Assembly: GCF_004364325.1 (NCBI RefSeq)
Contig: NZ_SOCP01000005.1
Coordinates: 310,001 to 374,000 of the forward strand
Direction: 5' to 3'
DNA length: 64,000 nucleotides
DNA from: Actinophytocola oryzae
GTDB lineage: Bacteria > Actinomycetota > Actinomycetes > Mycobacteriales > Pseudonocardiaceae
Shown: one piece after another, positions 35,056 through 43,452 of the stretch
Layout: each line of letters starts with the position of its first letter
Position numbering within the stretch: the stretch's first letter is position 1
Notes under the pieces: generated by a model
The model's input: only the letters and a program-made list of their open reading frames with translations
What the model was told of the DNA's origin: nothing
Databases searched by the model: none
Program-made: the position numbers and the translations under genes

Positions 35056-36037
35056 ATTGCTCGTGCGTGCTTCCCGGATCGTCCAACTGCTGCTCCTGCT
35101 CCAGACCAGGGGCCGCCTCACGGCCGCACAACTGGCCGCTGAGCTGGAGGTTTCCGTCCGCACGGTGTACCGCGACGTCGACGCGCTGCACGCGGCGGGC
35201 GTCCCGCTCTACGGCGAGGCCGGGCACGCGGGCGGCTACCGGCTCGTCGAGGGCTACCGCACCAGGCTCACCGGGCTCACGGAGAACGAGGCCGACTCGC
35301 TCTTCCTCACCGGACTGCCGGGGCCGGCGCACGACCTCGGCCTCGGCGCGGAGGTGGCCGCCGCCTGGCTCAAGCTCACCGCGTCACTGCCGCCCGAGCT
35401 GCGCGACCGCGCCACCCGCATCCAGCAGCGCTTCCACCTCGACGCGCCGGGCTGGTACGCCGAGCCAGACGACACCCCGGCTCTGGTGGCGGCTGCGGAC
35501 GCCGTCTGGCGAGAACGCCGCATCCACATCGAGTACCACCGGTGGCGTGCCCCGTCCGAGGTAACCCGAACGGTCGACCCGTACGGCCTGGTTCTCAAGG
35601 CCGGACGCTGGTATCTCGTGGGCGCGAGCAGGCGGATCAGCACCTACCGGGTCTCGCAGATCCGAACGCTGACCGTCCTCGACGAGGGCTTCCAACGCCC
35701 GGCAGGCTTCGACCTCGGCGCGTACTGGGAGTCCTACCTCGCCGACTTCGACGCCAGGCGGCACACCGACACCTCGACCGTCCGCATCTCCCCCGAACTG
35801 CGAAAACGCCTGGTGGAGACGGTGGAGCCGAGCATCCACCGCGCGGTCGAGGAGACGGCGTCGGCACCGGACGACGACGGGTGGGTGACCGCGGTCGTGC
35901 CGATCGAGCAGCCGGACCACGCCTTGCGGCTGTTCCTCGGCTTCGGCGCGGACATCGAGGTCCTGGCGCCGGACTGGCTGCGTCAGCGGATCACGGCGTC
36001 CGTGGCGGCACTGGCTCGGACGTACTCACCCGACTGA
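35048..36037 (+). CDS. WYL-domain transcriptional regulator
   Basis: A 329-residue regulator. An N-terminal helix-turn-helix (LTAAQLAAELEVSVRTVYRDVDAL, about residues 24-50) is followed by a WYL domain (IHIEYHRWRAPSEV ... LVLKAGRWYLVGASR, about 155-210) and a C-terminal extension. WYL proteins bind nucleic acids or nucleotides and regulate DNA-damage and defence genes. Starting at ATG gives the form listed; the GTG five codons later is more like homologues (VRASRIVQLL). Its 3' end overlaps the converging MFS gene by 47 bp. Divergent control of the DUF1579-like gene is likely. Confidence 0.88.
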   Translation: MSVLLVRASRIVQLLLLLQTRGRLTAAQLAAELEVSVRTVYRDVDALHAAGVPLYGEAGHAGGYRLVEGYRTRLTGLTENEADSLFLTGLPGPAHDLGLGAEVAAAWLKLTASLPPELRDRATRIQQRFHLDAPGWYAEPDDTPALVAAADAVWRERRIHIEYHRWRAPSEVTRTVDPYGLVLKAGRWYLVGASRRISTYRVSQIRTLTVLDEGFQRPAGFDLGAYWESYLADFDARRHTDTSTVRISPELRKRLVETVEPSIHRAVEETASAPDDDGWVTAVVPIEQPDHALRLFLGFGADIEVLAPDWLRQRITASVAALARTYSPD

Positions 36038-37169
36038 ACAGGCGCAGCAGTGGCAGCGTCAGCAGGCTCAGCACCGCGAGCAGCAGGAACGCGGGCGTCG
36101 GGTCGTCGACCAGCACGCCGACCACAGCAGCGACGACCAGCCCGCCGAGGTTGCCGGTGAGCCACATCAACCCGGCGGCCGTGCTCTCGCTGCTGCCCGC
36201 CCGCCGTTCGGTCAGCTCCAGCACGATCGGCAGCGCGGGCAGCAGACCGAACCCGATCAGTGTGAGCGCGACGAAGCCGGTGACGACGCCCGGCGCCAGC
36301 GCCAACGTCACACATGCGACGGTCGTGACCAGCAACGACGTGGTCAGCACCGGAAGCTCCCGACCACGGCGGTTCGCCCAGATCGGCACCACGGCGCACC
36401 CGACCACCCCGGCCACGACGTTCGCGATGAGGATCAGCCCCGCGGTCTCCTCGGACACGCCCGCCGGCTCGAGCAGCGGCTGCGCGTACGTCGACAGCGT
36501 GACGAAAACCCCGAACGGGACGAACACGAGCGCGCACAGCCATCGGATGAACGGGTCGCTCCACGCCACCCGCAACGCGCCGAGTCCGGCGGGCGGGGTC
36601 TCGACCTTGTGCTCGGCGGGTGTCCGCAGCACCGCCATGACGGCGAGCGCGGCGACGACCGCCAGCGCGGCCTGGACCAGCAGCAACGTGGGTAAGTCGT
36701 CGGTGAACACGGTCCCGAGCCCGAAGCCGATGATCAGCCCGGCGAACGTGCTGGCCGACCCGATCGCGATGCCGGTCGGCCGGTCCCGCTCGGCCAGGTA
36801 CCGCCCCGCGACGGCGGTGATCGCGTTGAGTACCAACGGCTGCGCGACGGCGACGACCAGCTGGCCGGCGAGCGCGACCGCGTAGCCGTCACCACCGAGC
36901 CGGATGAGCGCACCGGCCGCGACGAGCACCGCCCCCGCGGCCAGTCCGCCGCGGAACCAGCGGTCGAGCACGATGCCCGCCGGGATCGCGAGCAGGACGT
37001 AGAGCAGGGGAAACACGTTGGCCAGCCAGCCAATGGCCCCGTCTCCGACGTGGTAGTAACGGCCTGCCGCGTCGGTGACGGGCGCGTAGGTGACCCAGAG
37101 GACCTGTGTGACGGCCCCGAGCAGTGCGAACACCGCGATCATGGACCACCGGCTGCGGGGATCGGTCAT
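35991..37169 (-). CDS. MFS transporter
   Basis: A 392-residue protein with about twelve hydrophobic helices. The segment NVFPLLYVLLAIPAGIVLDRWFRGG is the helix-2/motif-A region of the major facilitator superfamily, here closer to FLVCR/CynX-like transporters than to drug:H+ antiporters. The ATG at 37169 overlaps the stop of the upstream FAD monooxygenase gene (ATGA), so the two are co-translated; a longer start upstream is not needed. I infer export of the monooxygenase product or import of its substrate. The 3' end overlaps the WYL gene. Confidence 0.87.
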   Translation of the reverse strand: MTDPRSRWSMIAVFALLGAVTQVLWVTYAPVTDAAGRYYHVGDGAIGWLANVFPLLYVLLAIPAGIVLDRWFRGGLAAGAVLVAAGALIRLGGDGYAVALAGQLVVAVAQPLVLNAITAVAGRYLAERDRPTGIAIGSASTFAGLIIGFGLGTVFTDDLPTLLLVQAALAVVAALAVMAVLRTPAEHKVETPPAGLGALRVAWSDPFIRWLCALVFVPFGVFVTLSTYAQPLLEPAGVSEETAGLILIANVVAGVVGCAVVPIWANRRGRELPVLTTSLLVTTVACVTLALAPGVVTGFVALTLIGFGLLPALPIVLELTERRAGSSESTAAGLMWLTGNLGGLVVAAVVGVLVDDPTPAFLLLAVLSLLTLPLLRLFSRVSTSEPVPPRTP

Positions 37170-38356
37170 GCGGCAGAGCATCGCACGACGTAGTCCTTCA
37201 GTGTGATCGCGTTCGCGGCGCGGTGGAGCGGCGCCATGGCCTTCGCGATCATCCTGTCCTTGCCCGGCAGCCTCGACAGCAGTGACAGGAAGACCATCGA
37301 CATCCTGACCTGCGCCTTGGTGGCCAGGACCATCCGCTTGATGTTGGCGGGCCCGAGCTTCTGGTTGACGTCGACGAACTCGCGCAGTGCCGCCTCGTAC
37401 CCGGCGAAGCCCGCGACGTGGTCACCGCACGCGGCGGCCAGTTCGCCAGCGAGGACGTACGCGCCGACCAGGGCAAGGCTGGTGCCCTGCCCGGACGCGG
37501 CCGAAGCGCAGTAGGCGGCATCGCCGACCAGCGCGATCCGGCCGTCCGACCAGCTGTCCAGGTGGACCTGGCTGAGCTCGTCGAGGTAGAAGTCGGCGCC
37601 CAGGTTCTCCAGCAGCGTCGGCACCTCCCAGCTCTCGTCGCGGTAGCGATCGGCGAGGTACTGCCGCTGGTCGGCGGGTACCGGGGCGTTGTCGGCGAAC
37701 AGGAACATGGCCTTGGCGCCGGCGTCCTGGGCGGTCGAGTACACGAGCACGGTCCGGTTCGGGCTGACGTAGGTGAGCTCCTCCCGGTCCAGGTCGAGGT
37801 GGTTGGGCACGCTCGAGATCGACACGCGGTAGCCGAGGTCGCGGACGTGACCGTCGCCGAAGACCTTCGACCTGGTCACCGAGTGCAGCCCGTCGGCGCC
37901 CACGACCAGGTCGAACGTGCGAGTGGCACCACTGGCGAAGGTGACCTCGACGTGGTCGTCGGCCTGCCGGAGATCGGCGATCGAGTCATCCCAGAGGTAC
38001 TCGACGCCCTGAGTGGCCTCGAACAGGAGCCTGTGCAGGTCCCCGCGGAGGATCTCGGCGTCGCCGTGCTCACGGCCACCGAAGGTGTCCCCGTCCATAC
38101 TCGCGACCCGCCGGCCCCTGCCATCGACGACGGAGCCGGCCCGCACCTCGGTGACCCGGGCACGGATCTCGTCCATCAGCCCCATGCGCTCGACCACCCG
38201 CAGGGCGGCGCCCCGGATGTCGATCTTGTACCCGCCGTCCCGGATACCGCGGGCCCTCTCGACGACGGTGGGCACGAACCCGTTGCGGCGCAGCCAGTAC
38301 GCGAGGGTGATCCCTGCGACACCGGCACCGGAGACGAGGACGGTCGTGTTCTTCAT
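37166..38356 (-). CDS. FAD-dependent monooxygenase (PHBH fold)
   Basis: A 396-residue flavoprotein hydroxylase. The FAD motif is VSGAGVAGITLAYWL near residue 8, the DG motif is DLVVGADGLHS, and the second FAD/ribityl motif is IALVGDAAYCASAASGQGTS. This set marks the aromatic hydroxylase/TetX-like group, some of which inactivate antibiotics. AAGGGAG precedes the ATG. It is coupled to a downstream MFS gene and divergent from a TetR gene, a layout typical of a ligand-induced detoxification or resistance cassette. The substrate is unknown. Confidence 0.88.
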   Translation of the reverse strand: MKNTTVLVSGAGVAGITLAYWLRRNGFVPTVVERARGIRDGGYKIDIRGAALRVVERMGLMDEIRARVTEVRAGSVVDGRGRRVASMDGDTFGGREHGDAEILRGDLHRLLFEATQGVEYLWDDSIADLRQADDHVEVTFASGATRTFDLVVGADGLHSVTRSKVFGDGHVRDLGYRVSISSVPNHLDLDREELTYVSPNRTVLVYSTAQDAGAKAMFLFADNAPVPADQRQYLADRYRDESWEVPTLLENLGADFYLDELSQVHLDSWSDGRIALVGDAAYCASAASGQGTSLALVGAYVLAGELAAACGDHVAGFAGYEAALREFVDVNQKLGPANIKRMVLATKAQVRMSMVFLSLLSRLPGKDRMIAKAMAPLHRAANAITLKDYVVRCSAA

Positions 38357-38437
38357 CGACTTGCTCCCTTCGACTGACGCAGACGGTACACCCGTGTCAG
38401 ACAGATGTGCAAGACGATTGTGTTGTACGGTTGTGCT

Positions 38438-38992
38438 ATGGGAAACCGAGAAGACCTCCTGGTCGGTGCCATGCGTTGTCTGTTCGAGAAGGGCTATGCC
38501 CGCACCACGGCGCGCGACATCGCGTCGGCGGCGGGCGTGAGCCTGGCCGCGATCGGCTACCACTACGGCACCAAGGAAGACCTGCTGAACGCGGCGCTCT
38601 ACCAGGCACTGGCCGAATGGGGCGACGACCTGGGCAAGGCCCTGGCCGCCGCGACCCGCCCGGACGCCACCCCGGCCGAACAGTTCGAGGAGACGTGGAC
38701 GCAGGTACTGAGGACCTTCGCCGCGAACGAGCGCCTGTGGGCAGTCCAGTTCGAGCTGCTGGCGTTCCTGGGCCAGAAGCCGGACCTGAAGGCGGCCTTC
38801 GCCGCGGCGAACCGCCAGGGACGCCAGGGCCTGGCGGACCTGTTCGGCGTCACAGGCGAGACGGTCGGCGCCGTGTTCCAGGCACTCGTGGGCGGCCTGG
38901 CCGCACAGTGGCTTGTGGACCCCGAGAGCACCCCGTCCGGCCGAGACCTGCGAAAGGCGCTCCTGGCGATCGCCGACGCGGTCGGCGACTGA
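38438..38992 (+). CDS. TetR-family regulator
   Basis: A 184-residue TetR protein starting MGNREDLLVGAMRCLFEKGYARTT, with the HTH through ARDIASAAGVSLAAIGYHYGTKEDLL. It is divergent from the FAD monooxygenase/MFS pair, with an 81-bp AT-richer gap between them, so it is the likely repressor of that operon. I chose the ATG with the usual short N-terminal arm; an upstream ATG adding eleven residues is open. It ends nine bases from the converging exonuclease gene. Confidence 0.88.
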   Translation: MGNREDLLVGAMRCLFEKGYARTTARDIASAAGVSLAAIGYHYGTKEDLLNAALYQALAEWGDDLGKALAAATRPDATPAEQFEETWTQVLRTFAANERLWAVQFELLAFLGQKPDLKAAFAAANRQGRQGLADLFGVTGETVGAVFQALVGGLAAQWLVDPESTPSGRDLRKALLAIADAVGD

Positions 38993-39001
38993 CCCGGGAA
39001 C

Positions 39002-39862
39002 CTACTTGGCCTGCGGTAACTTGACCCCCTTCCGAGGCCCGCGAGAGGACGGCGGCGGCACGACCGGCCCGATGTCCCCGTCCGGCGCCTCGTCGAGGTC
39101 CACGATCACCGGGGCGTGGTCACTGGGCCCGGTCCCCTTGCGGGCGTGCCGGTCCACCCAGGCGGCGGCGACCCGCCCGGCGACCGGCGCTGACGCGAGC
39201 ATCAGGTCGATCCGCATCCCGAGGTCCTGGTGGAACATCCCCGCGCGGTAGTCCCAGTAGGTGAAGACCCGCTCCGACGGCCACCGCTCCCGAACCACGT
39301 CGTGCAGCCCCAACGCCTGCAACTCGGTCAGGGCGGCCCGCTCCGGTGCCGTGACGTGCGTCTGCCCGACGTACGCGGCCGGGTCGAACACGTCAGCGTC
39401 CGTGGGCGCGATGTTCATGTCACCGCACAGCATCGCCTCACCCGGACCGGCCTTGACGACATCACGCAACGCGGCCAGCCAGGACAGTTTGTACCGGTAG
39501 TGGTCGGAGTCCGGTTCCCGGCCGTTCGGCACGTACAGCGAGTGCACCCGCACACCGCCGCAGGTCGCGGCGACCGCGCGAGCCTCGGGATCGGGGAAGC
39601 CGGGCGCGCCCTCGACCCCGACGACCACGTCGTCGAGCCCGACCCGCGACAGGATCGCGACACCGTTCCACTGCGCCTGCCCCGCCAGCGCGACCTCGTA
39701 GCCACGCTCGGCGAGCTGGGCGCCGAGTAACTCGGTGAAAGCGACGTCGGTCAGCTTGGTCTCCTGCAGGCACACGACATCGGGCTGCCGCTGGTCGAGC
39801 CAGGGCAGCAGCCGGGGCACCCGCTGCTTGACGGAGTTCACGTTCCAGGTGGCGACTCTCAC
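39002..39862 (-). CDS. Exonuclease III-family AP endonuclease
   Basis: A 286-residue metal-dependent nuclease of the exonuclease III (Xth/ExoA) family, acting in base-excision repair at abasic sites. The canonical motifs are present: ATWNVNSV at the start, CLQETKL with the metal-binding Glu, [15 protein letters not shown] with catalytic Asp and Asn, and [12 protein letters not shown] with the catalytic His. The GTG start gives the usual VRVATWN terminus. It is divergent from the ACC deaminase gene. No operon partner is seen. Confidence 0.92.
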   Translation of the reverse strand: MRVATWNVNSVKQRVPRLLPWLDQRQPDVVCLQETKLTDVAFTELLGAQLAERGYEVALAGQAQWNGVAILSRVGLDDVVVGVEGAPGFPDPEARAVAATCGGVRVHSLYVPNGREPDSDHYRYKLSWLAALRDVVKAGPGEAMLCGDMNIAPTDADVFDPAAYVGQTHVTAPERAALTELQALGLHDVVRERWPSERVFTYWDYRAGMFHQDLGMRIDLMLASAPVAGRVAAAWVDRHARKGTGPSDHAPVIVDLDEAPDGDIGPVVPPPSSRGPRKGVKLPQAK

Positions 39863-39940
39863 GCCGACGACGGTAGACCCACCCACCGACAAAGTGAGAT
39901 GACCAGTGCGAACCCGCCGGTCAGGCGCTTTGATGGGACC

Positions 39941-40948
39941 ATGCCCATCGACGACTTCGACCGTTTCCCACTGCTGTTCGGCCCCTCGCCGACCCACCGG
40001 CTCGAACGCCTGTCCGCACACCTCGGCGGCGCGGACATCTGGGCCAAGCGCGAGGACTGCAACTCGGGCATCGCCTACGGCGGCAACAAGACCAGGAAGC
40101 TGGAGTACCTCGTCTCCGACGCGCTGGCCAAGGGGTGCGACACCCTCGTGTCGATCGGCGGTGTGCAGTCCAACCACACGAGGCAGGTTGCGGCCGTCGC
40201 GGCCAGGGTGGGGCTGAAGTGCGTGCTGGTACAGGAAAGCTGGGTCGACTGGCCCGACGCGGTGTACGACAAGGTCGGCAACATCCTGCTGTCCAGGCTG
40301 GCAGGCGCGGACGTGCGGCTGGTGCGGTCCGGGTTCGGCATCGGGTTCAAGGAGAGCTGGCAGCAGGCGCTGGCGGAGATCGAGGCAGCGGGTGGCAAGC
40401 CATACCCGATCCCCGCAGGCGCCTCCGACCACCGTCTCGGCGGCCTCGGCTTCGCGAACTGGGCGTTCGAGGTGGCCGAACAGGAACGCCAGTTGGGTGT
40501 TTTCTTCGACACCATCGTGGTCTGTTCGGTCACCGGCAGTACTCAGGCCGGCATGATCGCCGGTTTCGCCGCGTTGGGGGGCGAACGACGGATCCTGGGC
40601 ATCGACGGCTCGGCGAAGCCGAGGGAGACCCGGGACCAGGTCGGGAGAATCGCGCGCGCCACGGCGAAGCTGATCGGGCTCGAACGAGATCTGACCGACG
40701 ACGAGATCCTGCTGGACGAGCGGTACCACGCAGGCACGTACGGCATCCCGGACGAGTCCACGATGGACGCGATGCGGCTGGCCGCCCGGACCGAGGGCAT
40801 GATCACCGACCCGGTCTACGAGGGGAAGTCGATGGCAGGTCTCATCGACCTCGTCACCCGCGGTGAGATCGCCAAGGACTCCACGGTCCTGTACGCCCAC
40901 CTGGGCGGCCAGCCCGCACTGAACGGTTACAGCGCGCTGATCGACTGA
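39941..40948 (+). CDS. acdS: 1-Aminocyclopropane-1-carboxylate deaminase
   Basis: A 335-residue PLP enzyme that opens the cyclopropane ring of ACC to give 2-oxobutyrate and ammonia. The Schiff-base lysine is Lys50 in [11 protein letters not shown], and [15 protein letters not shown] follows. The segment [17 protein letters not shown] carries the Tyr-Glu pair that separates ACC deaminases from D-cysteine desulfhydrases. Full length for the family; the chosen ATG gives [11 protein letters not shown]. It is common in plant-associated bacteria, lowering plant ethylene. Its 3' end overlaps the converging LLM gene by 22 bp. Confidence 0.9.
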   Translation: MPIDDFDRFPLLFGPSPTHRLERLSAHLGGADIWAKREDCNSGIAYGGNKTRKLEYLVSDALAKGCDTLVSIGGVQSNHTRQVAAVAARVGLKCVLVQESWVDWPDAVYDKVGNILLSRLAGADVRLVRSGFGIGFKESWQQALAEIEAAGGKPYPIPAGASDHRLGGLGFANWAFEVAEQERQLGVFFDTIVVCSVTGSTQAGMIAGFAALGGERRILGIDGSAKPRETRDQVGRIARATAKLIGLERDLTDDEILLDERYHAGTYGIPDESTMDAMRLAARTEGMITDPVYEGKSMAGLIDLVTRGEIAKDSTVLYAHLGGQPALNGYSALID

Positions 40949-41811
40949 CTTATCGTGTCCAGTCCGCGCCGCGGCTCCTCTGCCGCGACGCGGAGCACGA
41001 CGTGCCGCACACCCGCCGCCAGGTAAGGCGCGAGAAACTCCCGCAGCCCGGCAGGCGTACCGCCGAAAGTGGCCTGCCGAGTGGAGATCACGTCGAAAGG
41101 CCTGCCGTACCACCGCTCGACAGTGGTGCGCAGCCGCTCTTGCGCGGTGTCGACCGAGGGGTCCAGCGCGACGGTGACGTAGAGCGCAGGCGTCACCTCG
41201 CGCCCTTCCTCCCGAACGCGACGCAACCCGTCCGCGTACAGCTCCGGTGTCGGCAGGTAGGGCAACCAGCCGTCGGCGAGCCGGCCCGCACGACGCTCCG
41301 CGCTGGCGCCTGCGCCGGCGAGCCAGATCGGTGGCGGCGCGGTGGGAGCCGGGGCGAGGGTCATCTCGTCGAAGGCGAAGTGGGTGCCGGCATGACTGAC
41401 CGGCTTGCCGGACCACAACGCCCGCAACACGGCGACCGTCTCGGTCAACCGCCCGATTCGCCCGGCGAAGGGCACGCCGGCCGCCGCGAACTGCCGCTCG
41501 GTGTCCGGTGAGTCGAACCCGTAACCGAGCCCCACGATCAGGCGACCCCCGGAAAGCTGATCCAGGGTGGCGAGCCGGTGCGCCAGCAGGACCGGCTGGT
41601 GCATGGCGGCGAGCAGCACGCCAGTGGCGAGGGTGACCCGCCGCGTGGCCGTCGCCAGCCCGGCAAGCAACGTCACCGGATCGGGCAACCCGTACATGAA
41701 CGGGCTGTCCGGCACCCACACGGAGTCAAACCCTGCCTGCTCGGCAAGAACACCGAGCTCGACCATGTCACCGACGTCGAAGGTGGGCAGCAGGTACCCG
41801 AACTCGGTCAT
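40927..41811 (-). CDS. LLM-class flavin/F420-dependent oxidoreductase
   Basis: A 294-residue luciferase-like monooxygenase-fold protein. It starts [20 protein letters not shown], has [42 protein letters not shown] and the [13 protein letters not shown] loop; these place it with F420- or FMN-dependent oxidoreductases. The ATG overlaps the stop of the upstream SnoaL-like gene (ATGA), so the two are coupled. Cofactor and substrate are not determinable, but actinomycete members mostly use F420. Confidence 0.87.
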   Translation of the reverse strand: MTEFGYLLPTFDVGDMVELGVLAEQAGFDSVWVPDSPFMYGLPDPVTLLAGLATATRRVTLATGVLLAAMHQPVLLAHRLATLDQLSGGRLIVGLGYGFDSPDTERQFAAAGVPFAGRIGRLTETVAVLRALWSGKPVSHAGTHFAFDEMTLAPAPTAPPPIWLAGAGASAERRAGRLADGWLPYLPTPELYADGLRRVREEGREVTPALYVTVALDPSVDTAQERLRTTVERWYGRPFDVISTRQATFGGTPAGLREFLAPYLAAGVRHVVLRVAAEEPRRGLDTISQSISAL

Positions 41812-42215
41812 GCCTCGATGAACTGGTAGTCGGCCCGGATCCGCCCGTCCGCGTCGAGCAGGAGGACGTCGGTACCCCATCCGACAACGGCGTCGCCGGA
41901 AACGGCCTCCCAGCCGAGCCGGACGACGTCGTGCACGCGGGCGACGTCGCCATGCCGCCGAAAGGTCATCGTCCCGGGGGCGACGAACTCGTCGTAGGCC
42001 CGCTCGACCCGGGCGGTGAGCTGGTCGTGCCCCCGCGCCTGGAAGACGGCGACGAGGCTGAGCCGCTCGGCGGCCTTCGCGGCCTCGTCCGGTGGTTGTA
42101 GGAAATGCATTCCGTCGTCGGCCCACAACGCGCCGACAGTGGCCCGCCGCACCTCGGACGACGGCTCGTTCCAGACCGCGACATAGCGGTCGGCCAACTC
42201 GATCGGGTCAAGCAC
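41808..42215 (-). CDS. SnoaL/NTF2-like protein
   Basis: A 135-residue NTF2-fold protein (LADRYVAVWNEPSSEVRRATVGALWADDGMHFLQPP). The cone-shaped barrel family includes polyketide cyclases, isomerases and binding proteins. The GTG start was chosen because GAGGAGG lies six bases before it; longer starts lack a ribosome site. It is coupled to the LLM oxidoreductase gene and divergent from an XRE regulator over a palindrome. A role in the same small-molecule pathway as the LLM enzyme is likely. Confidence 0.8.
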   Translation of the reverse strand: MLDPIELADRYVAVWNEPSSEVRRATVGALWADDGMHFLQPPDEAAKAAERLSLVAVFQARGHDQLTARVERAYDEFVAPGTMTFRRHGDVARVHDVVRLGWEAVSGDAVVGWGTDVLLLDADGRIRADYQFIEA

Positions 42216-42271
42216 GACTACCTCCTCGTGGGTTACGGCGGTCACGCTGCCCGCACGCCGTGACCTGGGCA

Positions 42272-42287
42272 ATTCCCTGCGGGGAAT
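42272..42287. promoter_or_regulatory. Inverted repeat between SnoaL-like and XRE genes
   Basis: An ATTCCC/GGGAAT repeat with a 4-bp spacer lies in the 107-bp gap between divergent genes, 36 bp from the XRE start. By position it is a candidate operator for the MmyB-like XRE protein. The arms are short, so chance is possible. Confidence 0.45.
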
Positions 42288-42322
42288 AGCCGACTGTCGG
42301 TGCCGTGCGTTAGACACCACGA

Positions 42323-43108
42323 GTGACGTTCGCGAAGGAGCTGCGGGGTTGGCGGCAACGCAGAGGGGTGAGCCAGATAGAGCTGGCGTTACGTGCCGGT
42401 ACGACACAGCGGCACGTGAGCTTCATGGAGAGCGGCCGCTCGACGCCAGGCCGCCCGATGGTGATCCGCCTGGCGGAGTCACTGGAGGTGCCGCTGCGCG
42501 AACGCAACACGCTGCTGCTGTCAGCGGGCTATGCCCCGGCGTACCAGGAGAGCGACTGGAACGACGAGTCGATAACGCCCGTGCGCAGGGCACTGGAGAG
42601 CGTGCTGCGCGGCCACGAGCCATACCCGGCGATCCTGGTGGACCGCCGAGGCAATCTGGTAGCGGCGAACAACGCGTTCCACACCCTGACCGAGGACGTG
42701 GCGCCAGACCTACGAGTCCCGCCGATCAACGTGGCGAGGTTGTTCCTGCATCCGGAGGGCCTGGCCCCCAGGATCGCAAACCTGGACGAGTGGGCGTGGC
42801 ATGTCCTGGACGGCCTGCGGCTTCAGACGGCTCGCAATCCCAACCCACAGCTGACGACGCTGATCGACGAGTTGGTGGCCCTTGTCCCGAACCGTCCGAA
42901 GAAACCGGGCCCGGAACATCTGGGCTTCGCCGTCCCCCTGCGCCTGCACGCCCGGAGGGGCGAGTTACACCTGATGACGACCCTGAGCCACTTCGGCACG
43001 GCCCTCGACGTCACGGTGGCAGAGTTGAAACTGGAGGCATTCCTCCCGGCGGACGAGAAAACCGCGGCACTGCTCGCGACGACGATCACACATCAACGAA
43101 CGACATGA
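42323..43108 (+). CDS. XRE/MmyB-type transcriptional regulator
   Basis: A 261-residue regulator. The XRE HTH is at about residues 5-60 (ELRGWRQRRGVSQIELALRAGTTQRHVSFMESGRS), followed by an MmyB-like ligand-binding domain (PAILVDRRGNLVAANNAF ... NVARLFLHPEGL). Proteins of this family often sit beside and divergent from an oxidoreductase gene they control, as here. The effector is probably a small lipid or pathway product. The GTG start is consistent with the usual VTFAKELRGWR terminus. Confidence 0.9.
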   Translation: MTFAKELRGWRQRRGVSQIELALRAGTTQRHVSFMESGRSTPGRPMVIRLAESLEVPLRERNTLLLSAGYAPAYQESDWNDESITPVRRALESVLRGHEPYPAILVDRRGNLVAANNAFHTLTEDVAPDLRVPPINVARLFLHPEGLAPRIANLDEWAWHVLDGLRLQTARNPNPQLTTLIDELVALVPNRPKKPGPEHLGFAVPLRLHARRGELHLMTTLSHFGTALDVTVAELKLEAFLPADEKTAALLATTITHQRTT

Positions 43109-43254
43109 GCGGAACCAACAAACTTCGGCGTGGTGGCGGGTCGACGGCCGAGGCGTGATGAGTGTGGGGTCGTCAAGCCCTTCCACAACACAGGGTGATG
43201 AGCCATCATGGAAATACTCGCTCATGCCAAGCCCTGGGCGGAGGGGAACGCAGC

Positions 43255-43452
43255 ATGATTTCGATATCGCCGGATGCCGAACCAGGCTTCGAGTCCAAGC
43301 TGATCGACCTTGATGGTGTCGCCTTCGCCAGCCTGCGCCAGCTTGACAGTGCGGCGCTGCGCTGCTCGTTGGGTCATGTGGTTGAACGAACGAGGCGTTT
43401 GCGAGTACTGCACAGGTCCACCAGTTCTGGAGGTGGTGAGCGGATCGACTGA
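43255..43452 (+). CDS. FxSxx-like RiPP precursor peptide, atypical C-terminus
   Basis: A 65-residue peptide. Residues 16-43 (LIDLDGVAFASLRQLDSAALRCSLGHVV) have the leader pattern of FxSxx-COOH precursors, where a DLxGxxLxxLxxLDxxxLxxxLxRV helix precedes the core. The usual Phe-x-Ser-x-x ending is missing; instead it ends STSSGGGERID. A single Cys lies at residue 37. GGAGGGG precedes the ATG. The stop overlaps the ATG of the HExxH gene by one base (TGATG), giving tight coupling. I infer a substrate of the HExxH enzyme, possibly at its polar tail. It could instead be a small unmodified partner. Confidence 0.62.
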   Translation: MISISPDAEPGFESKLIDLDGVAFASLRQLDSAALRCSLGHVVERTRRLRVLHRSTSSGGGERID

